From: Novosphingobium capsulatum NBRC 12533
GTDB lineage: Bacteria > Pseudomonadota > Alphaproteobacteria > Sphingomonadales > Sphingomonadaceae
Direction: 5' to 3'
Assembly: GCF_001598375.1 (NCBI RefSeq)
Contig: NZ_BCYV01000023.1
Span: 1-64,000 of the forward strand
Length of the DNA: 64,000 bases
Below are positions 35,182 to 43,728 of this stretch, one piece after another; position 1 is the first letter of the stretch; each line of letters starts with the position of its first letter. A program made the translations under genes and the position numbers. The notes under the pieces are model-generated. The model saw only the letters and a program-made list of their open reading frames with translations, did not search any database and was not told where the DNA came from.

Positions 35182-36333
35182 ATGTTCGAGCCGTTTCCCG
35201 GAAACTACATCTGGAACCTGGGGATCAACCTGGCGCTGATCGCCGGGGGCAACCATGGCGAACTGGACGAGGTATGCCGCCCGGTGCGCGAGGCCGCCAA
35301 GGCCGGCGCCGATGCCGGATCGGCACAACTGTTCGACAGCTGGATCGCGGTGGCAGACCAGGTGACGCGCAATGCGCAAGCCGACGAAGCGGAAGGCTTC
35401 CTGCTGTCCGCCGGAACCAAGTATCTGCGGGCATCGGGCTATTACCTGGGGGCAGAGCGACTGCAGAGCCGTGACTACGCCCCGCGCTGGGCGGCCTATG
35501 ACAAGGGCCTCGAACTCTATCTGAAGGGCGCCCGGATGCGCGGGCAGCATGTCGAAAAGGTCGAGATTCCCTACGAGGGATCAAGCTATACCGCGCTGTT
35601 CTACCACGATGGCTCGGGCACGCCGCGGCCCACGCTGGTGTCGGTCAACGGGCTCGATTCGATGAAGGAACAGGTGGCCATGGCCGGCCACGCCGCGGTG
35701 AACCTGGAGCGCGGGATGAACACCCTGTTCGTCGACCAGCCCGGCACCGGCGAGGCGATCCGCAAACGGGGCCTGCCGGCGGTCTATGACGCGGAGCGCT
35801 GGGGCAGCCCGGCGCTGGACTACCTGCTGACACGCAGCGACGTGATCCACGATCGCATCGGCATTTTCGGGCTCTCGTTCGGCGGCTATCACGCCCCGCG
35901 CATAGCCGCCAATGATCCGCGCTATGCCCTGTGCGCGGTCATGGGGACAAACCACGTGTGGGGCCAGCGCCAGCGCGAGCGCGTGGCCAACGAGGGCGAG
36001 AACCCGGTGCCGCACTACTGGGACCACGTCATGTGGGTGTTCGGGATCGACGACCGGGATGCCTTCCTGAACTATGCCGACAGCATCACCCTTGACGGGC
36101 AGGTGGAAAAGATCCGGGTGCCGTTCCTCGTCACCCATGGCGAAAACGACCGCCAGATTCCCGCCTTCAACGCCCAGCGCAGCTATGACCAGGCGGTCAA
36201 CAGCCCGAAGCGCACGCTGCGGGTGTTCACCAAGGCCGACTTCGAGGTGGAGCACTGCGGCGCGGACAATGGCACGGGGATGCGCGACTACATCGCCGAT
36301 TGGTGCGCACAGACGTTTGCGGAGATGGGGTGA
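35182..36333 (+). CDS. Alpha/beta hydrolase resembling 2,6-dihydroxypseudooxynicotine (C-C) hydrolase
   Basis: A 383-residue hydrolase. An N-terminal helical cap region (about 1-125) precedes the core fold. The nucleophile elbow is GIFGLSFGGYH with S232, an acidic residue lies in THGENDRQIP, and the histidine is in VEHCGADNG. The cap plus core layout and the LYLKGARMRG / VEIPYEGSSYTALFY junction resemble the family that cleaves the C-C bond between an aromatic ring and an acyl side chain, and also FrsA-like esterases. The ATG at 35182 follows AAGGAA; the TTG at 35176 is weaker. It is 21 bp after the SDR. Confidence 0.8.
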   Translation: MFEPFPGNYIWNLGINLALIAGGNHGELDEVCRPVREAAKAGADAGSAQLFDSWIAVADQVTRNAQADEAEGFLLSAGTKYLRASGYYLGAERLQSRDYAPRWAAYDKGLELYLKGARMRGQHVEKVEIPYEGSSYTALFYHDGSGTPRPTLVSVNGLDSMKEQVAMAGHAAVNLERGMNTLFVDQPGTGEAIRKRGLPAVYDAERWGSPALDYLLTRSDVIHDRIGIFGLSFGGYHAPRIAANDPRYALCAVMGTNHVWGQRQRERVANEGENPVPHYWDHVMWVFGIDDRDAFLNYADSITLDGQVEKIRVPFLVTHGENDRQIPAFNAQRSYDQAVNSPKRTLRVFTKADFEVEHCGADNGTGMRDYIADWCAQTFAEMG

Positions 36334-36355
36334 TGGCAGCCAAAGCAGCGCACTG

Positions 36356-36763
36356 ATGGCCGACTTCGCCTTTCACCACGCCGGAGTCTCGGTGCCCGAT
36401 CTGGATGCCGCGATCGACTGGTATCACCGGGTGCTGGGCTTCACCCTCGAAAAGCGCTTCTACATCGAAGCCGCGCGCAGCCACACCGCGATGGTGCGCA
36501 AAGGCCCGCTGCGCTTTGAAATCTTCGAGGTGGAAGGCGCGGCACCCCTGCCCGAAGACCGGCGCCACCCGCCGCGCGATGTGAAGACGCACGGCAACAA
36601 GCACGCGGCGTTTCAGGTGCCAGACCTCGACGCGTTCCTGGCGGAGATGGAGCAGAAAGGCGCCGACATCGCCTTTGTCGTGCGCGAAAGCTTTGGCAAA
36701 GGATGCTTCATCCGCGATTGCGCCGGCAACCTGATCGAGTTCGTGGAACAGCCCGAAGCCTGA
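36356..36763 (+). CDS. Single-domain VOC (glyoxalase/dioxygenase superfamily) protein
   Basis: A 135-residue VOC module: FHHAGVSVPDLDAAIDWYHRVLGF (first metal histidine), KHAAFQVPDLDAFLAEME (second), and IRDCAGNLIEFVE (glutamate). One domain of this size acts as a dimer, as in glyoxalase I, methylmalonyl-CoA epimerase or small isomerases. The function here is unknown, but its place at the end of the HisD-SDR-hydrolase operon points to a late catabolic step. No strong ribosome site is visible; the gap from the hydrolase is 22 bp. Confidence 0.82.
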   Translation: MADFAFHHAGVSVPDLDAAIDWYHRVLGFTLEKRFYIEAARSHTAMVRKGPLRFEIFEVEGAAPLPEDRRHPPRDVKTHGNKHAAFQVPDLDAFLAEMEQKGADIAFVVRESFGKGCFIRDCAGNLIEFVEQPEA

Positions 36764-36966
36764 CGGACGTGCCGCAGGCCCGCGCTGGGAAAGCAAACGT
36801 CGCCAAGCGCAGGCTGCAGGACAAGGAATATCGGCAATTTTACGCAAGCTGCCACGCGCGTCACCGCTGTTAATCAGTGATTAAATCGGGTTGACCCTCA
36901 CTCCATGCGACCTTACTGATCGCCGCTCGATAACGGGCTGCGACCGGCGGCGAATGGAGAGATGAC

Positions 36967-37965
36967 GTGGCAGGCTTCCGCTTCAGCGTATCGCGCTATG
37001 GTATCGTACCTCTGCCTGCTGCGCGCCGCGCCGCCATGCAATGGCGTGCGCGTGGCATGGCGGCCACCTCGGCTTTGCTGGCGGTGGCAGCACTCCTGCC
37101 TGCCGGCCCCGCTGTTGCGCAGTCCGGGATTTCCACCGAAGCCGTGGCGGCCCCCGCCCAACCCGACACCGTGCTGCTGCCCACGGCGGAACGCGTCGAC
37201 CGCGAGGTCTGGCACAAGAGCGACGGCGGCAGGCTGGCGGTGCGCAATGTCACCCGGGCAACGCTGACCCTGTTTCGCCCGGCAGAGCCACGCACGCGCG
37301 CGGCCGTCATCATTGCCCCAGGCGGCGCGTTCCTCGGGCTCGAAATGGACAAGGAGGGCTGGCTGATCGCCCGCTGGTTCGCCAGCCACGGAGTCACGGC
37401 ATTTGTTCTCAAGTACCGGACATTGCCGACGCCGCCAGACCAGAAAGTGTTCGTCGCCGAACTCGACAAGATGATTGCAGGACAGCCCAGCGTTCTCGCA
37501 CCGCCTGCCGATACGCCACCAGCAGCGCTGGCCGATGGCCTGGCCGCACTGCGCTATGTGCGCGGGCATGCGGCCGAACTCGGCATCGACGCAAAGCGCG
37601 TCGGTTTCATGGGCTTTTCGGCAGGCGGCTTCCTCACCCGCAGCGTGATCGAGCACGGCGGCGCCGACAAGCCCGATTTCGCCGCGCCGATCTATCCCAA
37701 CATGGGGCCGATGCAGGTCCCGGCCGATGCACCACCGATGTTCGTGGCGATCGCCGCCGATGACTTTTTGCTTGCCCGGCAACAGGGCCTGCCGTTGCTG
37801 GAAAGCTATCGTGCCGCGGGGCGATCGATCGAGTTCCACCTCTTCTCAAAAGGCGGCCATGGCTTTGCCGCCGCAGCGGCCGGATCGCCGGAAGAGGGCT
37901 GGCTGGACCTGATGCTCCGCTGGATGCGCACCCAAGGCCTGCTGGCCGAACGAGGAGACAAGTGA
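36967..37965 (+). CDS. Secreted alpha/beta hydrolase (acetyl-esterase-like)
   Basis: A 332-residue exported esterase. A long basic signal sequence ends after the hydrophobic ATSALLAVAALLPAGPAVAQ (about residue 50). The oxyanion region is VIIAPGGAFLGLEMDKEGW, the nucleophile elbow GFMGFSAGGFL, and the histidine GGHGFA. It resembles the BD-FAE and acetylxylan-esterase-like group that removes acyl groups from sugars. The start is a GTG at 36967 after a GGAGAG ribosome site. Its stop overlaps the GH1 gene start, so the two secreted enzymes are coupled. Confidence 0.84.
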   Translation: MAGFRFSVSRYGIVPLPAARRAAMQWRARGMAATSALLAVAALLPAGPAVAQSGISTEAVAAPAQPDTVLLPTAERVDREVWHKSDGGRLAVRNVTRATLTLFRPAEPRTRAAVIIAPGGAFLGLEMDKEGWLIARWFASHGVTAFVLKYRTLPTPPDQKVFVAELDKMIAGQPSVLAPPADTPPAALADGLAALRYVRGHAAELGIDAKRVGFMGFSAGGFLTRSVIEHGGADKPDFAAPIYPNMGPMQVPADAPPMFVAIAADDFLLARQQGLPLLESYRAAGRSIEFHLFSKGGHGFAAAAAGSPEEGWLDLMLRWMRTQGLLAERGDK

Positions 37966-39293
37966 TGCAAACCGATCGTCGCAGCCTGCTCGCTTCGGCC
38001 ATGGCACTCGGCGCTGTCGCTGGCACGCCGGTGCTGGCCCGGGCGGCGCAGAGCGCACCGCTCAGCCCGGCTTTCCCATCCGGCTTCCTGTGGGGCGCCT
38101 CGACCGCCGCGCACCAGGTGGAAGGCAACAACCTCAACGCCGACCTGTGGGTGATCGAAAATCTGCCCAACACCATGTTCGCCGATCGGTCGGGCGACGC
38201 GGCCAACAGTCTGGAGCTGTGGCCAGTGGATCTCGACCTGGTGAAGGGCCTTGGCCTCAACACCTATCGCTTCAGCCTGGAATGGGCCCGGATCGAGCCT
38301 GACAAAGGGCATTTCTCCAATGCCATGCTCGATCACTACAAGGCGATGATCGCCGGGTGCCGCGCGCGCGGTATCAAGCCGGTCGTTACCTTCAATCATT
38401 TCACCACGCCGCGCTGGTTCGCCGCGCAGGGCGGCTGGGGCAACCCGGAATCGGTCACGCTGTTTGCCCGCTTCTGTGATCGGGCGGTGCGCCATCTTGG
38501 CGCCGGCATCGAGCTGGCCTTGACCTTGAACGAGCCCAACCTGGCCGGCTTGCTGGGCGAATTGCTGCCCGCGCAGCTGGTTGCCGGCGACAAGGCCATG
38601 CAGGAGGCCGCCGCCCGCCAACTGGGCGTAGCGCGGTATGCGCCCGGCGTGGCGATCTGGGTGGAAGAGCCGGCCACCTATCGCGCCCACATGATGGAAG
38701 CCCATCGCCGCGGCGTAGCCGCCATCAAGAGCGTGCGGCCCGACCTGCCAGTCGGCGTCAGCCTTGCCATCATCGACGACCAGGCGATCGGACGCCATTC
38801 GCTGCGCGATCGCATGCGCGAACGCTACTATGGCGAATGGCTGCGCCTGGCCGCCCAGACTTGCGACTTTGTCGGGGTGCAGAACTACGAACGCAAAGTC
38901 TGGAACGACCGTGGCGTGGTCCCCCCACCGGCCGACGCGCGCAAGAATTTCACCGGCGCCGAGGTCTGGGCGGGATCACTGGCCGGCGCGGTGCGCTATG
39001 CCTGGGAAGCAACCAAGCTGCCGGTCTATGTGACCGAGCACGGCGTCAACACCACCGACGATTCCCTGCGCCAATGGCTGATCCCCGCCGCGCTGGCCGA
39101 ACTCAAGCGCGCCATCGACGATGGCGTCCCGGTCCGCGGCTACATGCACTGGTCGCTGCTCGACAATTTCGAATGGGGTTTCGGCTACGCCCACCGCTTC
39201 GGCTTGCACAGCGTCGACCCCAACACCTTCGCTCGCACCGCCAAGCCGAGCGCTGCCGTGCTGGGCGCCATCGCCCGACGGAACAGCCTGTGA
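37965..39293 (+). CDS. Exported family GH1 beta-glucosidase
   Basis: A 442-residue glycoside hydrolase of family 1 with an N-terminal export signal of Tat type (TDRRSLLASAMALGAVAG, cut near ARA at about 28). The N-terminal FLWGASTAAHQVEG, the acid/base glutamate E190 in TLNEPN and the nucleophile E358 in VTEHG are all present, though the usual TENG reads TEHG. The periplasmic location is less common for GH1. It is coupled to an esterase, so the pair may strip acylated beta-glucosides. A GTG at 37962 directly precedes the ATG. Confidence 0.9.
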   Translation: MQTDRRSLLASAMALGAVAGTPVLARAAQSAPLSPAFPSGFLWGASTAAHQVEGNNLNADLWVIENLPNTMFADRSGDAANSLELWPVDLDLVKGLGLNTYRFSLEWARIEPDKGHFSNAMLDHYKAMIAGCRARGIKPVVTFNHFTTPRWFAAQGGWGNPESVTLFARFCDRAVRHLGAGIELALTLNEPNLAGLLGELLPAQLVAGDKAMQEAAARQLGVARYAPGVAIWVEEPATYRAHMMEAHRRGVAAIKSVRPDLPVGVSLAIIDDQAIGRHSLRDRMRERYYGEWLRLAAQTCDFVGVQNYERKVWNDRGVVPPPADARKNFTGAEVWAGSLAGAVRYAWEATKLPVYVTEHGVNTTDDSLRQWLIPAALAELKRAIDDGVPVRGYMHWSLLDNFEWGFGYAHRFGLHSVDPNTFARTAKPSAAVLGAIARRNSL

Positions 39294-39329
39294 TTGCCGA
39301 TATCTGGGGGCCGCTCTGGAGCGTGGTCC

Positions 39330-39405
39330 TGGTGGGCGGTGACGGGCTCGAACCGCCGACCCTCTCGGTGTAAACGAGATGCTCTACCAACTGAGCTAAC
39401 CGCCC
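39330..39405 (-). tRNA. tRNA-Val (anticodon TAC)
   Basis: A full 76-base cloverleaf with encoded CCA. The acceptor arm GGGCGGT pairs with ACCGCCC, the D arm is GCTC/GAGC, the anticodon stem TCTCG/CGAGA holds the loop TTTACAC with anticodon TAC (plus-strand bases 39370-39372), and the T arm GGCGG/CCGTC holds TTCGAGC. It is isolated, 52 bp upstream of a DUF4139 gene's stop codon and convergent with the GH1 gene. Confidence 0.97.
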
Positions 39406-39457
39406 CCATGCGGGGAGGCCGGCCTTTGCGGGATTTGGTGGGCAAGGTCAATGGGGT

Positions 39458-40978
39458 TCACGCGCTGTCGGTCACTCGGAAGGCAAGCCGGGCCATGCCG
39501 TGGGCCGGAACGGTTACGCGCCAAAGCGGCTGGCCGTTCTTGCGGGTGAGCGGGCGCGATGGGCTGGTCAGGCGCTGGCCCTCGTCCAGCGGGATGGTCA
39601 GTTCCACGATGACCGGCTGATCGCGGCCGTTGGTGACGGTAGCGGTGTGATCGTGCCCACGCGCGTCATCGTCCTGGCGCCCATCGGCCTCGGCCAGGTG
39701 CACGGCGGTGGCCTCGCCCAGTTCGATGTCGATCTCTTCGCCCACGGCCTTGTCGTCGATACGGCCCTCGCCCACAGGCAGCGTCGTGGCGCCGTGCGGT
39801 TCGAGGACCACGACGTGGCCCGCCGGCAGGGCCAGGCCCAGCCCCGCCGCCTTGCGATTGTTCAGCCGTAGCGCCTGGCGCAGAGGCTGGTCTTCGTGTT
39901 CGTCCAGTTGCAGCGTGCCTTTGTAGAATGGCTGCACCTTGACGGCGCGGCGCTCGGCAAAGGCCATCTGCTTTTGCGCGCGCGGGGCGATCATGGTCGG
40001 CAATGGCAGGCGATAGAGCTTGAGATCGCCCAGCGCCTCTTGCTGCGCCATGACCGGGGCGCGGCGCTGGGCAGTGACGACGATATACTCCTTCGCTGCT
40101 ACCGGGGCGGGGGCCATGAACTCCACCATCGGTGGAGGTGGCGGCGGAGGAGGTGGCGGCAGCGCCGTCTCGCATGTAAACGACAGCGATTGGTCATCGC
40201 CAAACCGATTTTCCCACCCGCGCGTCTGCTTTTCGGGCTTGCCAGCGGCCACCGCTGCGGCGGCCCCGGCAAACGCGGTATCGTCGCTGCTCGCCAGCGT
40301 GATCCAGGCGGCCAGATCAAGGTGGCGCCCGTCGCGCGCCATGGTCAGGACATAATCCGCCCGCCAATCGAATCCCCAGGCGAGATAGCTGAGCGTGACC
40401 CGGCCATGCATTGCGGCAGGCGCCCTGGTCTGCACCGACAGCGTGGGCTTGGCCACCAGCCCGGCGGGCAGATCGGCATAGCTGATATATTCATCGGGCC
40501 AGGCGCAGCGCGCGCTGCGGAAACCATCGCGCGTCTGGATCACGGCAGCGCCATCAGGCCCGGAGCGGATCACAGCCTGCTCTTCCACCACCGCGCCACT
40601 GCGGGGATCGGTATGGCGCACAATCACCGGGCGGCCAAAGCTGCGGGCATAGAGATTGCGGGCGCCGATCAGATCTGCATCAAGGTTCTGTTCGGCCACC
40701 CCCGCCGGCAAACCACGAACCAGCGCGGTTTCCGCCAGCATGCCTGCCGCCACCCCTTCAAACCGCACGGTGGCTGGCCCGGCGGGCAGGTCCACATCGC
40801 GGGTTTCGGTGACCAAGGCATAGCCGCGCAGCCAGCCGCGATCGAATGCCGCATCGGCGGCGCGCCCCGGTTCGCGGTAGATGGTGACGGCCACGCTGGC
40901 CGGCGCCGCGGACGTCACGGCCTGCTGCGCCAGGGCCAGGCCGGGCCACAGGGCCATGGCCGCGATCAGAGTGCGCAT
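39458..40978 (-). CDS. Exported DUF4139 protein with polyproline hinge and a TonB-receptor-like motif
   Basis: A 506-residue protein with a signal peptide (cut after LALAQ, about 18). DUF4139-like beta-rich sequence (VRFEGVAAGMLAETALVRGL; FDWRADYVLT) is interrupted at residues 274-283 by ten prolines. Then comes EYIVVTAQRRAP (297-308), almost identical to the motif that precedes the plug of many sphingomonad TonB receptors, including the one at 24-26 kb here. The C-terminal half continues DUF4139 (VVVLEPHGATTLPVGEG, VTNGRDQPVIVELTIP). Function is unknown. It is 11 bp after its paralogue. A TTG at 40993 is a less likely start. Confidence 0.75.
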   Translation of the reverse strand: MRTLIAAMALWPGLALAQQAVTSAAPASVAVTIYREPGRAADAAFDRGWLRGYALVTETRDVDLPAGPATVRFEGVAAGMLAETALVRGLPAGVAEQNLDADLIGARNLYARSFGRPVIVRHTDPRSGAVVEEQAVIRSGPDGAAVIQTRDGFRSARCAWPDEYISYADLPAGLVAKPTLSVQTRAPAAMHGRVTLSYLAWGFDWRADYVLTMARDGRHLDLAAWITLASSDDTAFAGAAAAVAAGKPEKQTRGWENRFGDDQSLSFTCETALPPPPPPPPPPMVEFMAPAPVAAKEYIVVTAQRRAPVMAQQEALGDLKLYRLPLPTMIAPRAQKQMAFAERRAVKVQPFYKGTLQLDEHEDQPLRQALRLNNRKAAGLGLALPAGHVVVLEPHGATTLPVGEGRIDDKAVGEEIDIELGEATAVHLAEADGRQDDDARGHDHTATVTNGRDQPVIVELTIPLDEGQRLTSPSRPLTRKNGQPLWRVTVPAHGMARLAFRVTDSA

Positions 40979-40989
40979 GATCGCGCCGC

Positions 40990-42492
40990 TCAATAGCGGG
41001 TGTCGATCGCGGCGGTCAGCGTTACCGCGCCGCGCGCCGGCACGGTGACATGCCAGACCCGGCTATCAAGCGAGAGCTGGCGGCCAGGCAGGCTCTCGGC
41101 CGAAACGCGGGTATCGTGCCAGCCCTCGTCCAGGCCGTCCTGGACCACGTCAACCTCCACCGGCACGGCGCGGGCGTTGGTCACTTTCCACGCCATCTGG
41201 GTGCGCCAAAAGGTCGGATGCTGTTCGATCGTGTAGGTGACCGGCGCCGCATCATTGCGGGTGATGCGCCATTGCGCGGTGCGTTCCCACTCGTCCGCCG
41301 TGATCCTTTCGCGCTTTTCGACGGTCGGCTGCACCTTCACGTCGAACGCCACGCCGGTTTTCAGCGCCAAATCCGATCCCATCGGCGTATGCGGCAGCGG
41401 GCTTTCACCCACGAACTGCGGATTGCCGCGCGCGTCGCGCATATAGACGCGCATCGTGCCAGCCGGCAGGGCATCCCCCAGGCCGCCATCCTTGGCCGAC
41501 GTAAAGGCGAGCACGGTATCGACGCTTTCGCCCTCTTCCGCGCTGTGCTGCCAGCCGTTGCGATATTGATAGACCTTGCGCGCCGGCACCCCGGCCACAT
41601 TGAGGAAACTCACCTGCTTGGTCTGGGCATTGGCGACGGTGGTGCGCCCGGCCAGCGGATAGACATGGAAATCGCCCAGCGTCTCGCGCCCGTCGGCCCC
41701 GCCGGTGCCCATGCGATTGCCGATGGGGCGGCGCGGTGGGCGGACATAGCGATTGCCATCGTCAGCCGCGTTGCCGCCCGGCTGCCCCGCCACCAGCATG
41801 ACGCGGGCATTGGGAAAGCCCGTGCCGGTCGTGTTGTTGAGCGTGATCCAGCCCTGGACATCGAGCTTGCCCGCAGTTTCATCGAACAGCGCCACGTAGT
41901 CGGCCTTCCAGCCGAACCCGCCCGACAGATAGCGCAATCCCACTGCGCGCGGGCCGGCGCTGGCGGCATCGAGCGTGACCGACAGCGTCGGGCGGGCGCG
42001 CAGGCCGGCAGGCAGGCCAGGGTAGACCACGCGGCCGGGCATATTGCGCAGGATCTCGATCCGGTTGCCGACCTGGACGACGGCGCCATCGTTGTTGGCC
42101 AGCACGTGCGCGCGCGTGGCCACTTCCTGGCCATCGGGCGTGGTGCGCACCACGCTCACATCCTGGCCGACCGACTTGTCGAGCAGCTTTTCGGGCGTCA
42201 GCAGGTCGTAGTCGAAATTCTGTTCCACCACGGCAGCGCCGGGCGCGGAAAGGGTGACGGTTTCGGGCCGGATCTGGGCCGAGACATCGGGAAATTCCTG
42301 GCGGCTGATACCCTTGGGCAGATCGATGCGCCGCACGTCTTCGACCAGGGCCATGTCGGCATAGATCGTGAGCGCCACATCACCCTGCGCCCTTGCGGCC
42401 TCGACCCCATTGGCGTCAGCCATCGCTGGCGCGGCGCCAAGCGCTGACGCCAGAGCCACGCCCAGCGTCGAAACCGTCAACCGTGGCCGCAT
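40990..42492 (-). CDS. Exported DUF4139 protein (tandem paralogue)
   Basis: A 500-residue protein with a signal peptide (cut after APAMA, about 25). It follows the same plan as its neighbour: an N-terminal domain with FPDVSAQIRPETVTLSAP, a middle YLSGGFGWKADYVALFDETAGKLDVQGWITLNN, and a C-terminal domain with VTNARAVPVEVDVVQDG and a final VTVPARGAVTLTAAID. It lacks the polyproline stretch and the IVVTAQRR motif. The family is widespread in periplasmic or surface proteins without an assigned activity. It starts the two-gene operon and is divergent from a ModE-like regulator. Confidence 0.78.
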   Translation of the reverse strand: MRPRLTVSTLGVALASALGAAPAMADANGVEAARAQGDVALTIYADMALVEDVRRIDLPKGISRQEFPDVSAQIRPETVTLSAPGAAVVEQNFDYDLLTPEKLLDKSVGQDVSVVRTTPDGQEVATRAHVLANNDGAVVQVGNRIEILRNMPGRVVYPGLPAGLRARPTLSVTLDAASAGPRAVGLRYLSGGFGWKADYVALFDETAGKLDVQGWITLNNTTGTGFPNARVMLVAGQPGGNAADDGNRYVRPPRRPIGNRMGTGGADGRETLGDFHVYPLAGRTTVANAQTKQVSFLNVAGVPARKVYQYRNGWQHSAEEGESVDTVLAFTSAKDGGLGDALPAGTMRVYMRDARGNPQFVGESPLPHTPMGSDLALKTGVAFDVKVQPTVEKRERITADEWERTAQWRITRNDAAPVTYTIEQHPTFWRTQMAWKVTNARAVPVEVDVVQDGLDEGWHDTRVSAESLPGRQLSLDSRVWHVTVPARGAVTLTAAIDTRY

Positions 42493-42639
42493 CGCATTCT
42501 CTCCCGCATGGTCCGTGATGGCACGATAACCGATTGTTTCGCTTATACCATCGCCGATCGCACCAGCGCGGCGCAAAACGACGGCCATGCCTCTGCCGCC
42601 GCGCTTGAGCCAAACGGCATGCGCGCCTAAAACCCCGGC

Positions 42640-43017
42640 ATGGCCGATGCAGCGCATATCAAGATCAAGCTACAGCTCTATTGCGGCGAGGCGATCGCCA
42701 TGGGGCCGGGCAAGGCCGACCTGCTCGATGCCATCGCGCGCGAAGGCTCGATCTCGGCCGCCGGGCGCGCCATGGGGATGAGCTATCGCCGCGCCTGGCA
42801 ACTGGTGGATGTGATGAACCGCTGCTGGCACGGGCCGCTGGTGGAAACCTTTCCCGGCAGCGCCCATGGTGGCGGGGCCAAGGTAAGCGACCTGGGGCAG
42901 CGCGTGCTGGCGCATTATCGCGCGCTTCAGGCACGGCTGGCCGGCGATGCCACCTGCGCCGATGCGCAGGCGCTTGCCGGCCTACTGCGGGTCGAACCGC
43001 TGGAGCGGCAGGAATAG
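42640..43017 (+). CDS. ModE-like winged-helix regulator (DNA-binding domain only)
   Basis: A 125-residue protein matching the N-terminal DNA-binding domain of ModE: AIAREGSISAAGRAMGMSYRRAWQLVDVMNRCW is the helix-turn-helix, followed by the wing ETFPGSAHGGGAKVSDLGQRVLAHYRAL. The molybdate-binding MOP domains of full ModE are absent. Short forms of this kind occur beside molybdate transporters or alone. No mod genes are in the window, so its ligand and target are unknown. It is divergent from the DUF4139 pair across 147 bp. Confidence 0.82.
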   Translation: MADAAHIKIKLQLYCGEAIAMGPGKADLLDAIAREGSISAAGRAMGMSYRRAWQLVDVMNRCWHGPLVETFPGSAHGGGAKVSDLGQRVLAHYRALQARLAGDATCADAQALAGLLRVEPLERQE

Positions 43018-43109
43018 CAGTCCGGGGAGCAACTACGACAAAAATACTCGCGCTGTATTTGTCCGCGCCCAACTTGAACACTGCCTCCCGGGATTTTCTC
43101 GCCGACTTC

Positions 43110-43628
43110 TCACGCCTGCCAAATCTCGGCGGCAGAAAGCCAAGCATCCACGTCGCCGTAATGCGCCAGGTCTTCGGCCCGATGGGCGATGCACCACGCG
43201 ATCAATGCTGCAATCGCTTCTTTCTGCTCGACATCAAAGGAATGCACCAAGCGGTTATCGGGGCCATCAAAGGTCAAGTGGGAAACCATCTGAACCGCAT
43301 ACCATTCTCGATCCGGCCAGAAATCGGGCGCCATCGTATATCGCGCCAGAGCCGGCATCAGATAAGCGACACCCTGCACACTGGTAAAACAAACGGGATC
43401 CCAGCCCGCATGCCCCAGGTCCGCACGGCGCAAAGCCATGCGCGGACGAGCCTTTAGCTCTTTATCGTGCTCAAGACATTCACAGCAGTGACCAACATCG
43501 GTGAAATGAACAGGTCGCTCGATAGGAGCAAAGGCGCCGTCCACCAGTTGCAGAACCTTTTCCGCTTCACCATCCCATGCGAAGCCTGGGGGCAAATCAT
43601 CAATCTGCCATGTCAGTGTCTCGGCCAT
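43110..43628 (-). CDS. Small hypothetical protein, DUF6714-like
   Basis: A 172-residue soluble protein. Visible features are a cysteine cluster HCCECLEHDKEL (about 47-58), GWDPVCFTSVQGVAYLMPALARY near residue 75, and an aromatic C-terminal part (LIAWCIAHRAEDLAHYGDVDAW). The pattern recalls the DUF6714 group of uncharacterised proteins, but I am not certain. It stands alone between the ModE-like gene and the helicase. No function can be assigned. Confidence 0.6.
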   Translation of the reverse strand: MAETLTWQIDDLPPGFAWDGEAEKVLQLVDGAFAPIERPVHFTDVGHCCECLEHDKELKARPRMALRRADLGHAGWDPVCFTSVQGVAYLMPALARYTMAPDFWPDREWYAVQMVSHLTFDGPDNRLVHSFDVEQKEAIAALIAWCIAHRAEDLAHYGDVDAWLSAAEIWQA

Positions 43629-43728
43629 GGGAAAGACACATGAATGCCTTCATGCCCAAATACAACGAAGTCATTTCGTGTGAGGCAGGCTCAGCCCCAT
43701 GCCCCTTGTAGCTGACCTGCGGTCGCCA

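Noticed and set aside
17661..36763. Recent horizontal transfer of the catabolic locus
   Set aside because: No integrase, transposase, tRNA attachment site or clear composition break is visible at its edges; the tRNA-Val at 39.3 kb is not flanked by a repeat that I can see.
40122..40162. GGAGGTGGCGG-type run as a microsatellite or G-quadruplex element
   Set aside because: It encodes the in-frame ten-proline tract of the DUF4139 protein, and the frame is open on both sides.
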